Assembly (NCBI GenBank): GCA_022747635.1
Contig: JAKTNV010000018.1
Coordinates: 3,686,427-3,750,426 of the forward strand
DNA length: 64,000 bases
DNA from: Hetaerina americana
Taxonomy: Eukaryota; Arthropoda; Insecta; Odonata; Calopterygidae
Direction: 5' to 3'
The translations under genes and the position numbers were made by a program. Positions within the stretch are counted from its first letter, which is position 1; each line of letters starts with the position of its first letter. The notes below the pieces were generated by a model. The model saw only the letters and a list, made by a program, of their open reading frames with translations, ran no database searches and had not been told where the DNA came from. Below, in pieces: positions 11,150 through 22,449 of the stretch.

Positions 11150-11862
11150 TTTGATGTTCTGCCCAACACCTCTTCCTAAACTGCCCATTCGGACTTTCCG
11201 TCCCCCACTTGAACCTATGGAGTCTGAGATATGTACAGGTCGCGGGTTAGCCTCCTGTCCCTACAATCTGTTTCAATGTTCTGCAGTATACTCATTATTT
11301 TTCCCAATTCACTCTACCGAACGCCTTTTTGAAATCAATGAAACAAGCAAAACCATCCTGAGTGTGTCCTTTATTACTCTCAGTAAGCGATCTCATTACT
11401 GCGATAGCATCGTACTAATAGCTACGAATCAGTCCATACAGTTTCCTCCTTCCACATTTTATTTAACCTTTTATTAGTTCCACTGGAATATTATCTATCC
11501 CTCTGGCCTTATTTGATTTCATCTCCCTTAGTGCCCTTCCTATCAGATTGTCGAGTATGTCTGGACTTAAGCTATCCTCCTCTCCATCATGTTCCTTTTC
11601 TATGTCTATCCTTGTTGGCTAAGTTATTTACCATACTGTTCTTCTCAATATTACTTCCATCTGTCTTGGATCTTTCCTGTGTCAACTATTATCTAACCCG
11701 CCTAATCTCTAACTGTTAGCATACATCTTCCCTTCTTACTTCCCGATAAAGATTTTTAACTTTGCTTTACAGCGCAGCAATTTCACCCTCCTCAGCAAAC
11801 TTCCCATATCCTCACACTGCGTCTTCCACCATGCTTCTTTAGCTTTATTTGTTGCTCGTGTG
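11150..11862 (-). pseudogene. RTE-like LINE fragment joined to a Penelope remnant
   Basis: On the minus strand the sequence tracks the RTE-like element at 32886-34245 almost block by block. Shared blocks include RATNKAKEAWWK and the stretch complementary to 11155-11345, which pairs with 32990-33180. The LINE 3' part (the YADD side) is missing at the low-coordinate end. At 11862 it meets Penelope RT sequence with no gap, so the open frame crosses the junction. Confidence 0.7.
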
Positions 11863-12471
11863 GGAATGTAGTTATTAGTGCGCTTTGGTTTGAGACAACT
11901 ATTAAACCAAAGCTGATTATTGCTTATAGTGATAAGAAGGTCCATGAAGAGGAGTGACTTGTGATTCTCAACTTCGCATGTGAATTTAATGGATGGGTAC
12001 TGGCAATGAAGGTCCTTGAGGAAGTTGTCAACGGAGTAGGTGTTTGTATCAAAAATTGCGAAAATGTCGCCTCCATACCTGCACCAGGGGTTGGGAAAAT
12101 ATTTAAATTTGCTTCGGCACTGTTGCTCGAAATTGGACGTCAATAAATTGGCTAGGAAGGGTGACAGTGGTAGTGCCCATGGTGGTCCCAAAATTTTGTT
12201 TAAAGAAGTAGTTGTTTACGGTGAAGAAATTTTGGTTCATGATTAATTTCGTTAAAAGTAGGTATTCATTCGGGGTTTCTTTTGAGATTTGTTTAGATGA
12301 AAGCCAGCCTTCAAGGAACTTTAATGTTTCGGGTATTGGAACAGTAGGGAAGATTGATTGTACGTCAAAGGAAACCAGTATTTCGGTGTCTTTCAAGTTG
12401 ACGTATTGAATTTTATTGACGAAGTCAGTAGTGTTTCTGATACTGGAATTAGTCGGGAAATAATAACTCAC
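11863..12471 (-). pseudogene. Penelope-like element reverse transcriptase remnant
   Basis: The frame at 12471-12103 reads EILVSFDVQSIFPTVPIPET and LIMNQNFFTVNNYFFKQNFG. After a frameshift near 12190 the second frame reads LPLSPFLANLLTSNFEQQ, WCRYGGDIFAIF and HKSLLFMDLLITI, then KRTNNYIP. These are the palm, YVDD-like and thumb regions typical of Penelope-like RTs. The catalytic YVDD reads YGGD, so one aspartate is lost. The GIY-YIG domain is absent because the LINE fragment takes over at 11862. Confidence 0.8.
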
Positions 12472-12504
12472 AAATTTTTAATAAAAATATATTCCATGAA
12501 ATCT

Positions 12505-12562
12505 GAATAGATTTGGCTACTGGCTTTCATGTCTTAACCCTTCACTTTCATCATCAGAGGTA
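12505..12562 (-). ncRNA. degenerate hammerhead-like motif upstream of the Penelope RT
   Basis: On the minus strand CUGAUGA is at complement 12551-12557, and GAAAGCC occurs about 23 bases later. The word between is longer than in the other copies and I cannot pair it cleanly. Stem III is not palindromic. The position fits an upstream terminal repeat of the Penelope copy, but this one is probably dead or unrelated. Confidence 0.3.
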
Positions 12563-12674
12563 CTGTTTACTCCTTAGATAAGACAATCAAATCGAGAAAT
12601 TAAATAAAGGGGACAATGTAGTTGTCTGATGGGACACACAGGATATAAAAACCATCAACACAGTATTCAACGCG

Positions 12675-12880
12675 AAGGTCGGTTTGGTAGTTGATGGTAG
12701 AGTTCACCCAGTACTAAGCCCCATACGACGAGTGAAATTCACACATCAGAGTAGGGGGTCCGGTTCCTTTCCCTGTGCCGGTTATGGTTTCCCAGGAAGA
12801 TCTGGTACCCGAAAAATCACATTAGGTGGTGGGGCTGCAGGTGCCCAGAGTACCCGGTCAGCAGTCCAACGCCCTACCAC
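12675..12880 (-). mobile_element. SINE family 3, copy a (tRNA head lost)
   Basis: About 200 bp match 54135-54385, including GTGATGGTAGAGTTCACCC-like and GGTTATGGTTTCCCAGGAAG words. In the other copy the high-coordinate end carries a tRNA-like head on the minus strand. Here the B-box region is largely deleted, leaving only TCAGCAGTCCAACG. Confidence 0.65.
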
Positions 12881-12910
12881 ACATGAAATATCACACTCAA
12901 ATACATGCGC

Positions 12911-14219
12911 GATATAGGGTACTATTTTTCGCTAGATCTACTTGAATGTGATTATAAAAAAACATCAAATTAAAGCCTTAAATCTACAGCATTGCTTCGT
13001 ATCAAATATTAGCTCTCATATAAACATGTGCTGAGCACTTCACATGTTGACGCAGGTGCATTCTTGTTCATTTGCTTGGGCATTTATTATTAAGACAATT
13101 GCCGATTTGAGTTTTATTTTTCCCTCACATATTTTACTTCCATTGGAAGAAGCAGTGATCAATTGAAAAATTATAAACGCCATCACATTAATTTCTTTAA
13201 ATCCTTTACTTCACTTTTGGCTTTACTTCAAACTTTTGTCGGCAGACATTACCTAATATTTATCAAAAGTAAATTTTTTCAAAATATTTACAAGGAAAAG
13301 GATTGGAAATTAATTTTAGACTATTTTTTTCTAATGTTTCCTTAATTTTTTCAATTTTTGAGTGGCATTTGGCCTGGTATTCGCCCGTGGTGGAGGGAAA
13401 CCCGCAAAAACCTTCACAGGCCGCCTTATAATCCCATTCCTCGATTCACTCATCCAAGCACACAATGTGTATCCTACGAGTATTTGAAATGAGGTGATGG
13501 CGAGTGTCTGAGTGATTGGAAAGGTGATATTTACACCCATAATACATAGAATCTTTTACATTGGAAATATATACAAAATAACATTTACAAGATTCAGAAG
13601 TGATTACACAATCTTCTCGCTTCCTTTTCACCGCATCCATGGAGGTTTGTGTGCGTGTAGTCGGTGCGCCCCGCCTAAAATAGAGTTATAAAAAAGAGTC
13701 ATAAAAAAGAGTCATAAAATAAAGTTATCCTGCCACATAATTTCTTTTGCACTTGGAAGGTCTCAAATGAGTATTTCACCTGAACTACTTTGAGGCTAAA
13801 AGGACTAATCTCTATATTTGCACTAATGTATTCTTCATTTCATAAAATTAGACATAGATTTTATGGCATGATTTCATGACATATTTGTGTTTAAAAAATG
13901 ATAGTCTGTTGCAAATATTATTAAGGAAATAGTTCAAAATTTTGAGTTTCTAAATAATAGACAGGTAAATTTAGAGTGTTGTTTGATAGTTGCACACCAA
14001 GGGGACCTGGAGAAACTAAAATGGTGTCTCTCCTTATTTCCGATGATTCTTAAGACTAGGCGTCAAAAAACAACAGAAATCACAAAAATGGCCAGTGCTC
14101 CGTCCCGATGTGAGACGATGAATGAACGACGAACGCACGCAATTTTTGTGGTCCTGATTGCCGGATTTCAATTATTGCGTTTGGAAATCTTTTGACCAAA
14201 CCAACATTTCTACAGTTAG
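12911..14219. other. AT-rich sequence, no gene assigned
   Basis: No TE protein or conserved exon is recognisable. Two short minus-strand frames at 13331-13640 carry cysteine-rich words but match nothing I know. A small direct repeat (13679-13727) is listed separately. Confidence 0.5.
13679..13727. repeat. short tandem repeat, 13-bp unit
   Basis: GAGT(T/C)ATAAAAAA occurs about three and a half times in a row, degrading to AAGTTAT at the end. Confidence 0.8.
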
Positions 14220-14395
14220 ACTTGGAAGGAAGGGAAGCGCGCATAAAAACATGCAATAAATGAACTGAATATAAGCGGTTCTTAAGATCGAAACTCGCTC
14301 AAACGTCACAGCATTAGTATAACGACAGCAGGCCGAAGCCCAATCAAACGCGATAGATGAACAAGAATCATCCACTGAGAGCCGCTAATACACAA
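14220..14395 (+). repeat. unclassified dispersed repeat X, copy 1
   Basis: This block is similar in order and words to 14830-15012 (same strand, diverged). Its first ~90 bp recur in reverse complement at 34255-34345 at high similarity, for example GCTTATATTCAGTT and TTTATTGCATG. No protein, tRNA head or terminal inverted repeat is seen, so it could be a non-autonomous DNA element or an old SINE/LINE fragment. Confidence 0.6.
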
Positions 14396-14829
14396 CAAAA
14401 AATTACATAAAATCATGTTAATACGATTACCCTAAATCGGAATCTATTTTAATCCCTCATGGTCCATGTTTGGGACCCTGAGTGCCACAATTAAATTATA
14501 GAAAAAGGAAATTTTCGGACCAAAGCAACATAATAGTATATCGAAACAAACTCAAACTTAATATGTGAGGAGGCATTCATATTTTTAAGATGCAAAAATA
14601 TGCGAATGACAAATGTTCCACGAAATTGCTATGTCATTCATAACTAACTATTTAACAAAGCAAAGAAAATTACAGATTCCACGAGAGTTGTTTATATATA
14701 AGAGCTGTATATGAAGTAAATGTTAGCGAATGCTTTCGCAACGAAAAGTATATGTTTATATAATGCATTGTCAAAATTATTCGAACATTAGTTAGGGAAA
14801 GTAAAAAAACATTACAAAACTTCTTTGAC

Positions 14830-15012
14830 TGTAATAGAACGGATTAGAATATTTGAAAAAATACAATGGGCGCGAGTGTTTCCAAAGACCGAATCTCCGT
14901 CAACCATCACAGAATTGGCAGAGCGACTACATGTCGAAGACCAATGCGCTTGATAGAGGACGAAGAACCAATCACTCAAAGCCACACACGCCATAAAAAA
15001 AACACTAAGCGC
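14830..15012 (+). repeat. unclassified dispersed repeat X, copy 2
   Basis: A diverged relative of 14220-14395. It shares a GA(C/T)CGAA word, a TCACAG word, a (C)GAAG(C/A)CCAAT word and a (G/C)CAC(T/A)... tail in the same order and spacing. Confidence 0.45.
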
Positions 15013-16448
15013 GGAAAAAAGGCTAATCTTTACCGATATGTATTCCGACACTAAAGGTCCAAATCTAAACCTATCACTACTGTGCTTCTTGATGTAGGTG
15101 CATTCTCCATAAGATTCAAGTTGAAAAATACCAATGTCATTCAAGTCAACTTGTCCGCTCTTCTGTCAGACAACTTAAATGAAATTTACGAACTGCAAAA
15201 CAACCTGGAGAATGTTTCGAAGGATTGTTAATATGATCCAACTTGCAAATCGACCCAAGTCGCACCTTCAAATTACCTAACAAAATACATTTTTACAATT
15301 TGGCCTGGCATTCTAAAATCAGTTATCTTTATAAAAAATAATTATTTCATAACATTAACGTACCTTCGGGTTTAGAATCTTGATACCACACTTACTCCGA
15401 TGTCTTTTTCGTCCATCGCAACTTCAGAGTTATCCCGAATTGGGCAGTAGACTCATAAGGTCCCTGAAACTAAGAGAGGAAAATAATTTGCATCTTACTT
15501 CACCGAATAACTCATTTGAAAAAGTAAAGCACACTGAAATAAATACTGAAAAATTGGCAAGCCCTTCTTTTTACCCTGAGAAACTATCTAGGCACAGTAG
15601 AGTGTAAATTACTTAAATGCTTGCTATAGAAATAGCGAATATTTATTCAGTTTTTAAAAACATTCCTAACTTCAAAAACATACAACTCATTTCCAGATGT
15701 GATCCAGTCATCGTGAATGGATTGAAGAAGATGCTTTCAGTGCTCATTCTCGCTGGGTAAGACGCGGGCCGGAATTCACCCGCCGTTGGCATTGGCCCCA
15801 GTCGCTTGACCTAAAATCCTCGGACGACAGCGGCCGAACACTCTCCCGACCCACACGCCATGCATGCAAAAACGACAATTGAAGCTGAGTGTTTCATGCC
15901 GCAGCCATGACCGATAAACAGGCATCGAATAGCGCATTTCCAGTGCCTTGTGGCAACTGAAAGGGCAACATTGAAAGGGAAATCAGCTAAGGATATGATG
16001 GTCAGACTCCATTTGAAACCAAAGTATAACAAAAACAGCAAATTTGCACGTTCTTGAAGTGGAACATTGCGCATAGCCATTTACTCCCAGCGTCACAACA
16101 TGCTGTAGGTCATAAAATCATGACATCTTCCGATCGCCACTTTCAGTTGATGTGGTGTCGTATATCCGTGAAAGATATTTCGGGACAATCAGTTGGAGCC
16201 AGGGAACGCACTATCTCGCTCGACATCCGAAACCCAAAAAATGTCAACCTTGCCCTATTTAACTATAACTAAATGACAAGATACTTACGGACACCACAAG
16301 GAAGAAACAAAAATATGGATAACATAAAAAACTTAAGGCAGGGAAAAACAATCTAAGATTGGAAGCCAGAATACATACACCGTATACAATAAATACTACA
16401 TATTAAACCAAATCCAATTAAATAAATGAAAATAAGATAAATATCCAC
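15013..16448. other. no gene seen
   Basis: The sequence is moderately AT-rich, with a more GC-rich island at 15760-15870. No TE protein, splice-bounded exon or RNA structure is recognisable. Confidence 0.5.
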
Positions 16449-16693
16449 CCAGAAGCCCCGTGTTCGTATCCCGGAGGCAAAAGATATTTTATGTTTTCAA
16501 ATCCTGAAGATAACAGATATTTTTCAGTGATATCTCGATCCTACTTGAACTGCTTTGTGGAGGGAACTGAGTGAGTACGATGTCCGTCGGAAGGGACGCT
16601 CAGCTGACCCCTTGGTGCCTTTGGTCAATAAGAATAGACTAATACCGACGCCGGGTGTCTCAGCTGTCACTCACCTCCCCCAAAAAACTACTG
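16449..16693 (+). mobile_element. SINE family 1, copy b (5' truncated)
   Basis: It retains the B-box end (GTTCGTATCCCGG), the body with CTCGATCCTACTTGAACTGC, and the 3' tail CTCAGCTGTCACTCACCTCC, then AACTACTG. The A-box half is missing. Confidence 0.75.
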
Positions 16694-17639
16694 CATGGAG
16701 AAAGATTAGACAAATCAGTTGATTCAAGCACTACATGCCACCAAATTTACCCTCATAAATGCATCCCCCACCCCAAGTATCGCCCCTACTTTCCTCATTG
16801 ACCCGCACATTCTTATCACTAATACTCTCAACTCAAAGATCTTCCCCTTACAGTCTTAGCGTGATTTGACCGGCAAACCTTTCCATAGCCTCACACTTCG
16901 TTACGAGGAATACAACTTTTAGCAGTCCTGCGCCTTCTCATCTACCAATGCTCTTAGCTGCCCTACAATCTTAAATATTTTGCATTCAGATATTACTTCA
17001 CCAAAACACCCAATTTTATACGCAACCGGCAAGGAAGGCACTTGACGCAATTACGACCAATTCAAGCTTCAGCGGGTGCCATGAAGAATACACTTCTGGA
17101 ACAACGTTGAGGTCTGCGGATGAAAATGTCGATTGGATGACCTTAATCCAAACAAAAAAATAACATACGACCTCGTTTATGTTTTCTAAAAAAATCGGAG
17201 AAAAATAAACTTTATTGTCAAATATTATTTTTAGACAACTAGCTCTAAATTAAATAATAATCTGAGAACACTGATCATTAAGGACACCTTTCATATGACG
17301 ATGGAACAATTATTGTTTTTCTCCTTCCATGTTTCATATCGGTAGCCACCTTATTACAATACTGCAAGCACGTCTATGCACGACCGAAATCAGGCGCCAA
17401 CTGCCAGTGAAAACGGCTAAAAGACCGGAAATTCACTTGTGGCGTCATCACTACGTAATGCGTTTTATCTATAAATTAAAATCTTGATTACATTTAAAAA
17501 AATTTTCATTATCAGTTACATAATAAATTATTAATTTTAGTTTCATTTCCTCATTCAGCAGATTAATATAATTTACACCTGTTATCGTTATATTCTATTG
17601 TTTCAGGCTTCACTTCGTGGAAGTATTTGATATCCATAC
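16694..17639. other. AT-rich sequence, no gene seen
   Basis: Nothing recognisable on either strand. Confidence 0.5.
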
Positions 17640-18170
17640 TAAAAAGAAAAATTTGTACTTCTCCACAGATTTTATTATATGGTACAACGCGTTTCACCGA
17701 CTTGCGGCATCGTTAGGTACAAATTTGCTAAACACACAGTGCCAGAATATATACCCTCAGGACAGAGTGGGGGTGGGGAGGGGTGGAAGGGCCTGAGAGG
17801 GGTGGAGGCCCTCAGGTGCGTTGAGGGGTTGGTTTGACCATTTCCAGGCTAGTTTCTCGGAGAAGAGTGGGGAGGGGTATGGGAACAATTGCTCATTACA
17901 AAGTGTCGTGTTGGGGTTAGCCAAGTGCCTCCTTATCTCTTATTGCTCGAGAGCGTCCATTTTTAATCATTTGGGAGTATGTGTAATATCTCAGGGACAA
18001 AGTCACTGCTGTGGTCGAATTCCAGTAAATGCTTGGAGAAGAGAGAGTTAGTATTCTGATTTTTGTGAAACCTTGCATGTTCCTTGACTCGTAACTGTTA
18101 TAGTTTATTGATGCTATTTGGTCTTCAATAAAAGGTTCAAGATGGCAGTCGTCCAAAAATTATTGAACTT
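17640..18170 (-). mobile_element. Penelope-like element 3' end
   Basis: Minus strand. A proline/serine-rich broken frame (LNAPEGLHPSQALPPLPTP) precedes a hammerhead motif at 17682-17720. The same order (proline-rich stretch, then hammerhead, then A-rich end) is seen in the better preserved Penelope copy at 49630-50810. GIY-YIG residues are not recognisable here. Confidence 0.5.
17682..17720 (-). ncRNA. hammerhead ribozyme motif E, one core base mutated
   Basis: The minus-strand order is GUAC, CUAACGA, stem II (CCG/CGG), GAA, ACGCGU, U, GUAC. Stem I GUAC/GUAC is self-complementary and stem III is the palindrome ACGCGU. The core should be CUGANGA; here G5 is A, which should abolish cleavage. 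The rest of the fold is intact. Confidence 0.72.
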
Positions 18171-18509
18171 GTATTAATGTGACTTTCTAAACAACGAGTG
18201 AGCGTGTTGCGCCTAGGACTACGATTTCATTATTTACGGAATATCGAAGAGACATGTATGCGTATTAATATATTTTTCATCCTGAACATCCGTAGCATTT
18301 TGATCAAACTATTTCCAATAAGTATTGCAAAAATTATACTATAGGTTATCATATTTATCGTCAGGATACAAGTTGATTTCTTCGCTTTGGGTAAAGATAA
18401 GATTCTATAATTACTAATAATGAAATATTAAGAAATGTTCATGTACGCAGATGGATGAGACCACTTACCCTCTCGCATGACCTCCTGCTCCTAATAACAT
18501 CTCCGAAGG
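18171..18509. other. AT-rich sequence, no gene seen
   Basis: Nothing recognisable. Confidence 0.5.
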
Positions 18510-19795
18510 CACCAATTCAATTCAATTCACCATAAGCATAGAATTATGTATGGCTTTGTCAATACATGTTTTACACTTCATATCAATAAAAAAACATTAT
18601 GCAAAATATCAAAACAATATGAAAAATACAAATACATACAATTTACAATTTTTTTGGGATTAACAAATTTCAATTATACATTTAAAATGGTATGCATTAG
18701 AAAATCATCTACACTATAGAATAATTTACATGAAAGTAGTTTTTTCACGGCACACTTGAATTTAAAGGAACTTTTGATATTTTTCATATAAGCAGGCAAT
18801 TTATTGTACATAAGTATTCCCTGATGATCTATCCCTTTAATCGTTTTATTTACTCTGTGCTGACTTACATGGAATGCATTTTGGCTTCTCGTATTATGAC
18901 TATGAAGGTCACAATTTTTAATAAACATGTCTCGATTTTTGTTAATAAGAGACACTGTTTCAAGAATGTATATACAAGGAAGAGGTAAGATATCTAGTTT
19001 TTCAAAAATAGGTTTACTGGGAGCTCTATTATTAGAATTAGTAATTATGCGAATAATCTTTTTTTTGCATTTTAAATAATTTTGGAAGGAAGATAGAGGA
19101 GCCCCAAAAGGGAATACCATAATTGAGAAGTGACTGCACATAGCCAAAATATATACTATAGTTCTCAATACCTGAATGCAAATGATTTCCTTGAGTACAC
19201 GGAATGCATAACAGATTTGTGCCAGTTTTTGAGTTAATTTATTAATATGTTCCTCCCATGAAAGATTAGAGTCAATCCAAACGCCTAAAAACTTTGTTAC
19301 CTTTAGTTCTTTTATGGGGCAACTGTTAATTATTGGATTAAAATTTATTAACTTCTTCTTGAGATTGAAGTTTAAATAATGGGTTTTACTAACATTTAAA
19401 GATAGCTTATTTTCAGTGAGCCAGTTCATCAAATTGTGTGTAGTTTCTGTTACCTCGTTCATTAACTGAATGGGATTATGGTTATTAAAAATTAAGTTAG
19501 TATCATCAGCAAATAGTATTGTATCGGAGAGTGGTAAATTTGCAGGTAAATCATTTATGAAGACTAAAAATAGTAGTGGTCCAAGAATGGAGCCCTGCGG
19601 AACTCCACAAATAACAGAAGTTGTACTTGATACAGATGAATTCATTTCAATATATTGTGACCTATCAGTTAAATATGATTTAAACCAGTCCTTTGCATTG
19701 CCTCTTATACCATATGTTTCTAATTTTTTAAAAGAATTCCATGGTTAACTGTATCAAAATCTTTTTTTAGATCAATAAAAATCCCTGCAACACCA
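18510..19795 (-). pseudogene. L2/Jockey-like LINE, 3' half of the RT ORF
   Basis: The 323-codon frame 19645-18674 begins in the RT palm (GVPQGSILGPLLFLVFINDL), then TILFADDTNLIF with the FADD catalytic pair. It runs through the thumb to a conserved C-terminus (NCDLHSHNTRSQN, HQGILMYNKLP). Upstream in another frame are FIDLKKDFDTVNHG residues near 19790, so the copy is 5'-truncated there with one frame break. Near the 3' end, (AATTG)-type short repeats at 18510-18530 look like a CR1/L2-style tail. The part from 19154 upward is also the left arm of the large inverted duplication. Confidence 0.82.
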
Positions 19796-21875
19796 GCACA
19801 CGTATCACTACGTGTCACCGAATTAGTCACCCTGGTAATACAAATTTGCACTCTGCAGGGTCACAACCACAGAGAATCACACATGGTACGACTCAGTAAA
19901 ATTACATGGAACATCCACATACATATAAGGAGTGTGACACCAACAATATTCAACAAGAACGAACGAGAAGCAAGAATAAGAGAAGAGCGATGCGACACAC
20001 GGCGTGCGAGCAACGCTTGTTGCCTTTGTGTTGTGTTCCTAATGTGAGGGAATAAAACGGAACTCCGTCGAATGACGCAATGCGTAATCTGTGATATCAG
20101 GATTTTAACTGTAATAAGAAATAAACCATTTCAACGGCCATCGGATGGTTAAGTACCGCAGGAATACCTTGATGTTTTGAAGGTCGGTGTCGCTTGCCTT
20201 TAAACGAAACCTCCAAGGAATCAACCGCTATGGCCCACAAACACCTCTGATTCCGAGAGGTTAGCATTTATGGTTTGCCGTGGATGTTAGCAACATCTAC
20301 ATAGTACCCAGTAAGCCGCCGCGAGGGCATGTGGCGGGGGGGTATTTAGTCACCACCCATAAATATAAATAAAACCCCTCAACGCGGGTTTGTTAGCTTT
20401 GTGGCTTGTCAAGTTTTTATACTACGCACTGAAGCGAGGCATAGGCGCACCGACGATCATAAAAATGTGATGACCTTTGGTAGATGTTGGCATTAAATGT
20501 ATCGAGGGCTACTCCGCCGTTCAAGGCGAAGTAAAACTATTCTAGAAAAAGTGCCTACCAACCATGGAATGCCAACACAATGCATCGGGTGGCGATTCTG
20601 TAATCATTTGCTCATCGAATAAAGTATGCAGACATTAGACAATCTGCATCTACATAATATCCCACACGCCCCTGGGAAAGGCAGGGGGGGTGTCCACACG
20701 AGGAATTCACAGCACACAAACCGGCAGATTCACGCACTAATGCATGAGACACACTATTGAAAAAAAATGCCTGCATGCAAATGAAGCAGTAACCATTTAT
20801 CGGGCTCAAGAGCGATACACATTTTGCCTCCTTCATTTCTAGTCAATTGACGCAAGTAGAAAGATATTTTTGTGCTTAAATGTAGCCTCCACTACTTTAA
20901 ATATATAATTGCATACACACACATGCAAGCAAATGCAACCGTGCATATTTATACACTATAATATGTTCGCGCTTACACATACATACTAACATACATACCA
21001 ACGTACGTTTTGTACGTAATGATTATTCTATTGAACCCCTGATTAATGTTATTAGCAGCGGTTATCGTCTCAAAATGTTATCAGAACAACATCATTTTAA
21101 ACCTATCATCAAGAAAATTACATCGTCTATTAAACCTATCCGTTCTACAGTCCGATTTTGTGAAGTTTTCTCAAGTCTCTCCGATCTTATGAAGAGTATC
21201 ACACCCACATTGGAAAACTCGGGTGGCGTAGGGAAAAGTAGTTGTCTCCTGTTAAATTCCAATACACTGCATTCATACATGAGGATTTCACAGGTATTAC
21301 AGATCACGCATTACTTAACCAGTCAGCCACATTGTCACAATCTCTACTCAGCGCATTGCGGAATCAGTGTTATAGATATAGAGGGAGAACTGAAGATAAT
21401 AAAACACGCACTTCCACAATAAAGGTTAAATTTCCCAGAAGTAAATATTTATTCACACAGGAATATGTATATTATTAAACTACAGAAGCCGGCGAATTGG
21501 AAGAGGGGACCTCGAACATATAATCCAAAGTTATTTGCTGATTAATTTTTAGGCACAGAGAGTTGGCTGTATGACGATATAAATGACCGATAAGTTTTCT
21601 CAATGGATTTCACAGTTTACCGATGCGAGAGCTGTAAGTCCCGGATGAGGAATTTTCGTGGCGGTGAAAAGTATTCTTGAAGGAAGACAATGCGTAATTA
21701 ATTATAATAACATAGAAAGTGTTATATTTTCCTGATATGTCCTCTCCATGGAAGGCGTGGTGGTAACACTCCCCCAAATATTTAACTTGAGCGCCCGAAG
21801 ATAGCCATGAACCCTCCATTTCATAATGTATGTCCTGCGCATCAGTTCATCTGTTCCAAAACTTCCAAACTGCAA
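19154..21875. repeat. left arm of a 2,722-bp inverted duplication
   Basis: Every position n in this arm pairs with 44325-n in 22450-25171. Several independent landmarks spread over the arm give the same sum, so there is no net insertion or deletion between arms. I noticed one mismatch, 19172 versus 25153. The arm holds the RT part of the L2/Jockey-like LINE (19154-19795). The remaining ~2.1 kb is unclassified. Within it, words such as CTACATAGTACCC and GCATGTGGCGGGG (20296-20345) resemble LINE 3' UTR sequence. Confidence 0.97.
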
Positions 21876-22110
21876 ATTTGCCCACGCTAAGTACTAATCC
21901 CCATTCATTGGAGCAATCCGATATTGAGTCTAAGCCTCTAGAAAGTAGTTTGCAATCTGATGGGCCCCTTATTTCCCTATATACCACCGTGTCGACCGCA
22001 AATAATCTGAGGTTGCTACTAATGTTTGAGCTTAAGTCATTAATGTTTGTTAAGAATAGAAGCGGCCTTGGTAAACTTTCGTGGGACACCTGCGGTTTTA
22101 TATATTGATC
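21866..22110 (-). pseudogene. CR1-like RT fragment in the spacer of the inverted duplication
   Basis: The minus-strand frame from 22089 reads PLLFLTNINDLSSNISSNLR and LFAVDTVVYREIRG (F-A-V-D in place of F-A-D-D), then SNEWGLVLSVGK. This is the RT palm of a CR1-type LINE. It crosses the inner boundary of the left arm by about ten bases. Confidence 0.7.
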
Positions 22111-22449
22111 AGTTCCCTAAATTACCGCATTTTCTTCGTTACTGCCTTTTTTCAATGCAACCTCAATCCTGACTCACTTTCAAATTCGTCGCAATAGAAT
22201 ATTTTAAGAGTAGTAACCGTCGCGGTAACCACGGTTTTATTTATTGTTTACTAACGGAATGTGGCGTGTTGGTCATTCGAGGGGTGTTCGTGTTTGAATT
22301 CGGCCAATGTGGCCAATGTTTCCTTCTTCTGGCTATGCGTGTCAGAAACGCACTGTTCCTATTCCTTATGACGTTGTATGATTGCTTTGCCGACTTACCT
22401 CTCCTCTTGTCCCCTCGTAATTTCTCCTTTGTTGAATAAAAGAGCTCCC
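21876..22449. other. 574-bp unique spacer between the inverted arms
   Basis: The left ~235 bp are CR1-like RT. The remainder (22111-22449) shows no gene. The spacer is not itself palindromic. Confidence 0.9.

Noticed and set aside
13331..13640. Two minus-strand cysteine-containing frames
   Set aside because: No zinc-finger spacing and no TE or host similarity.
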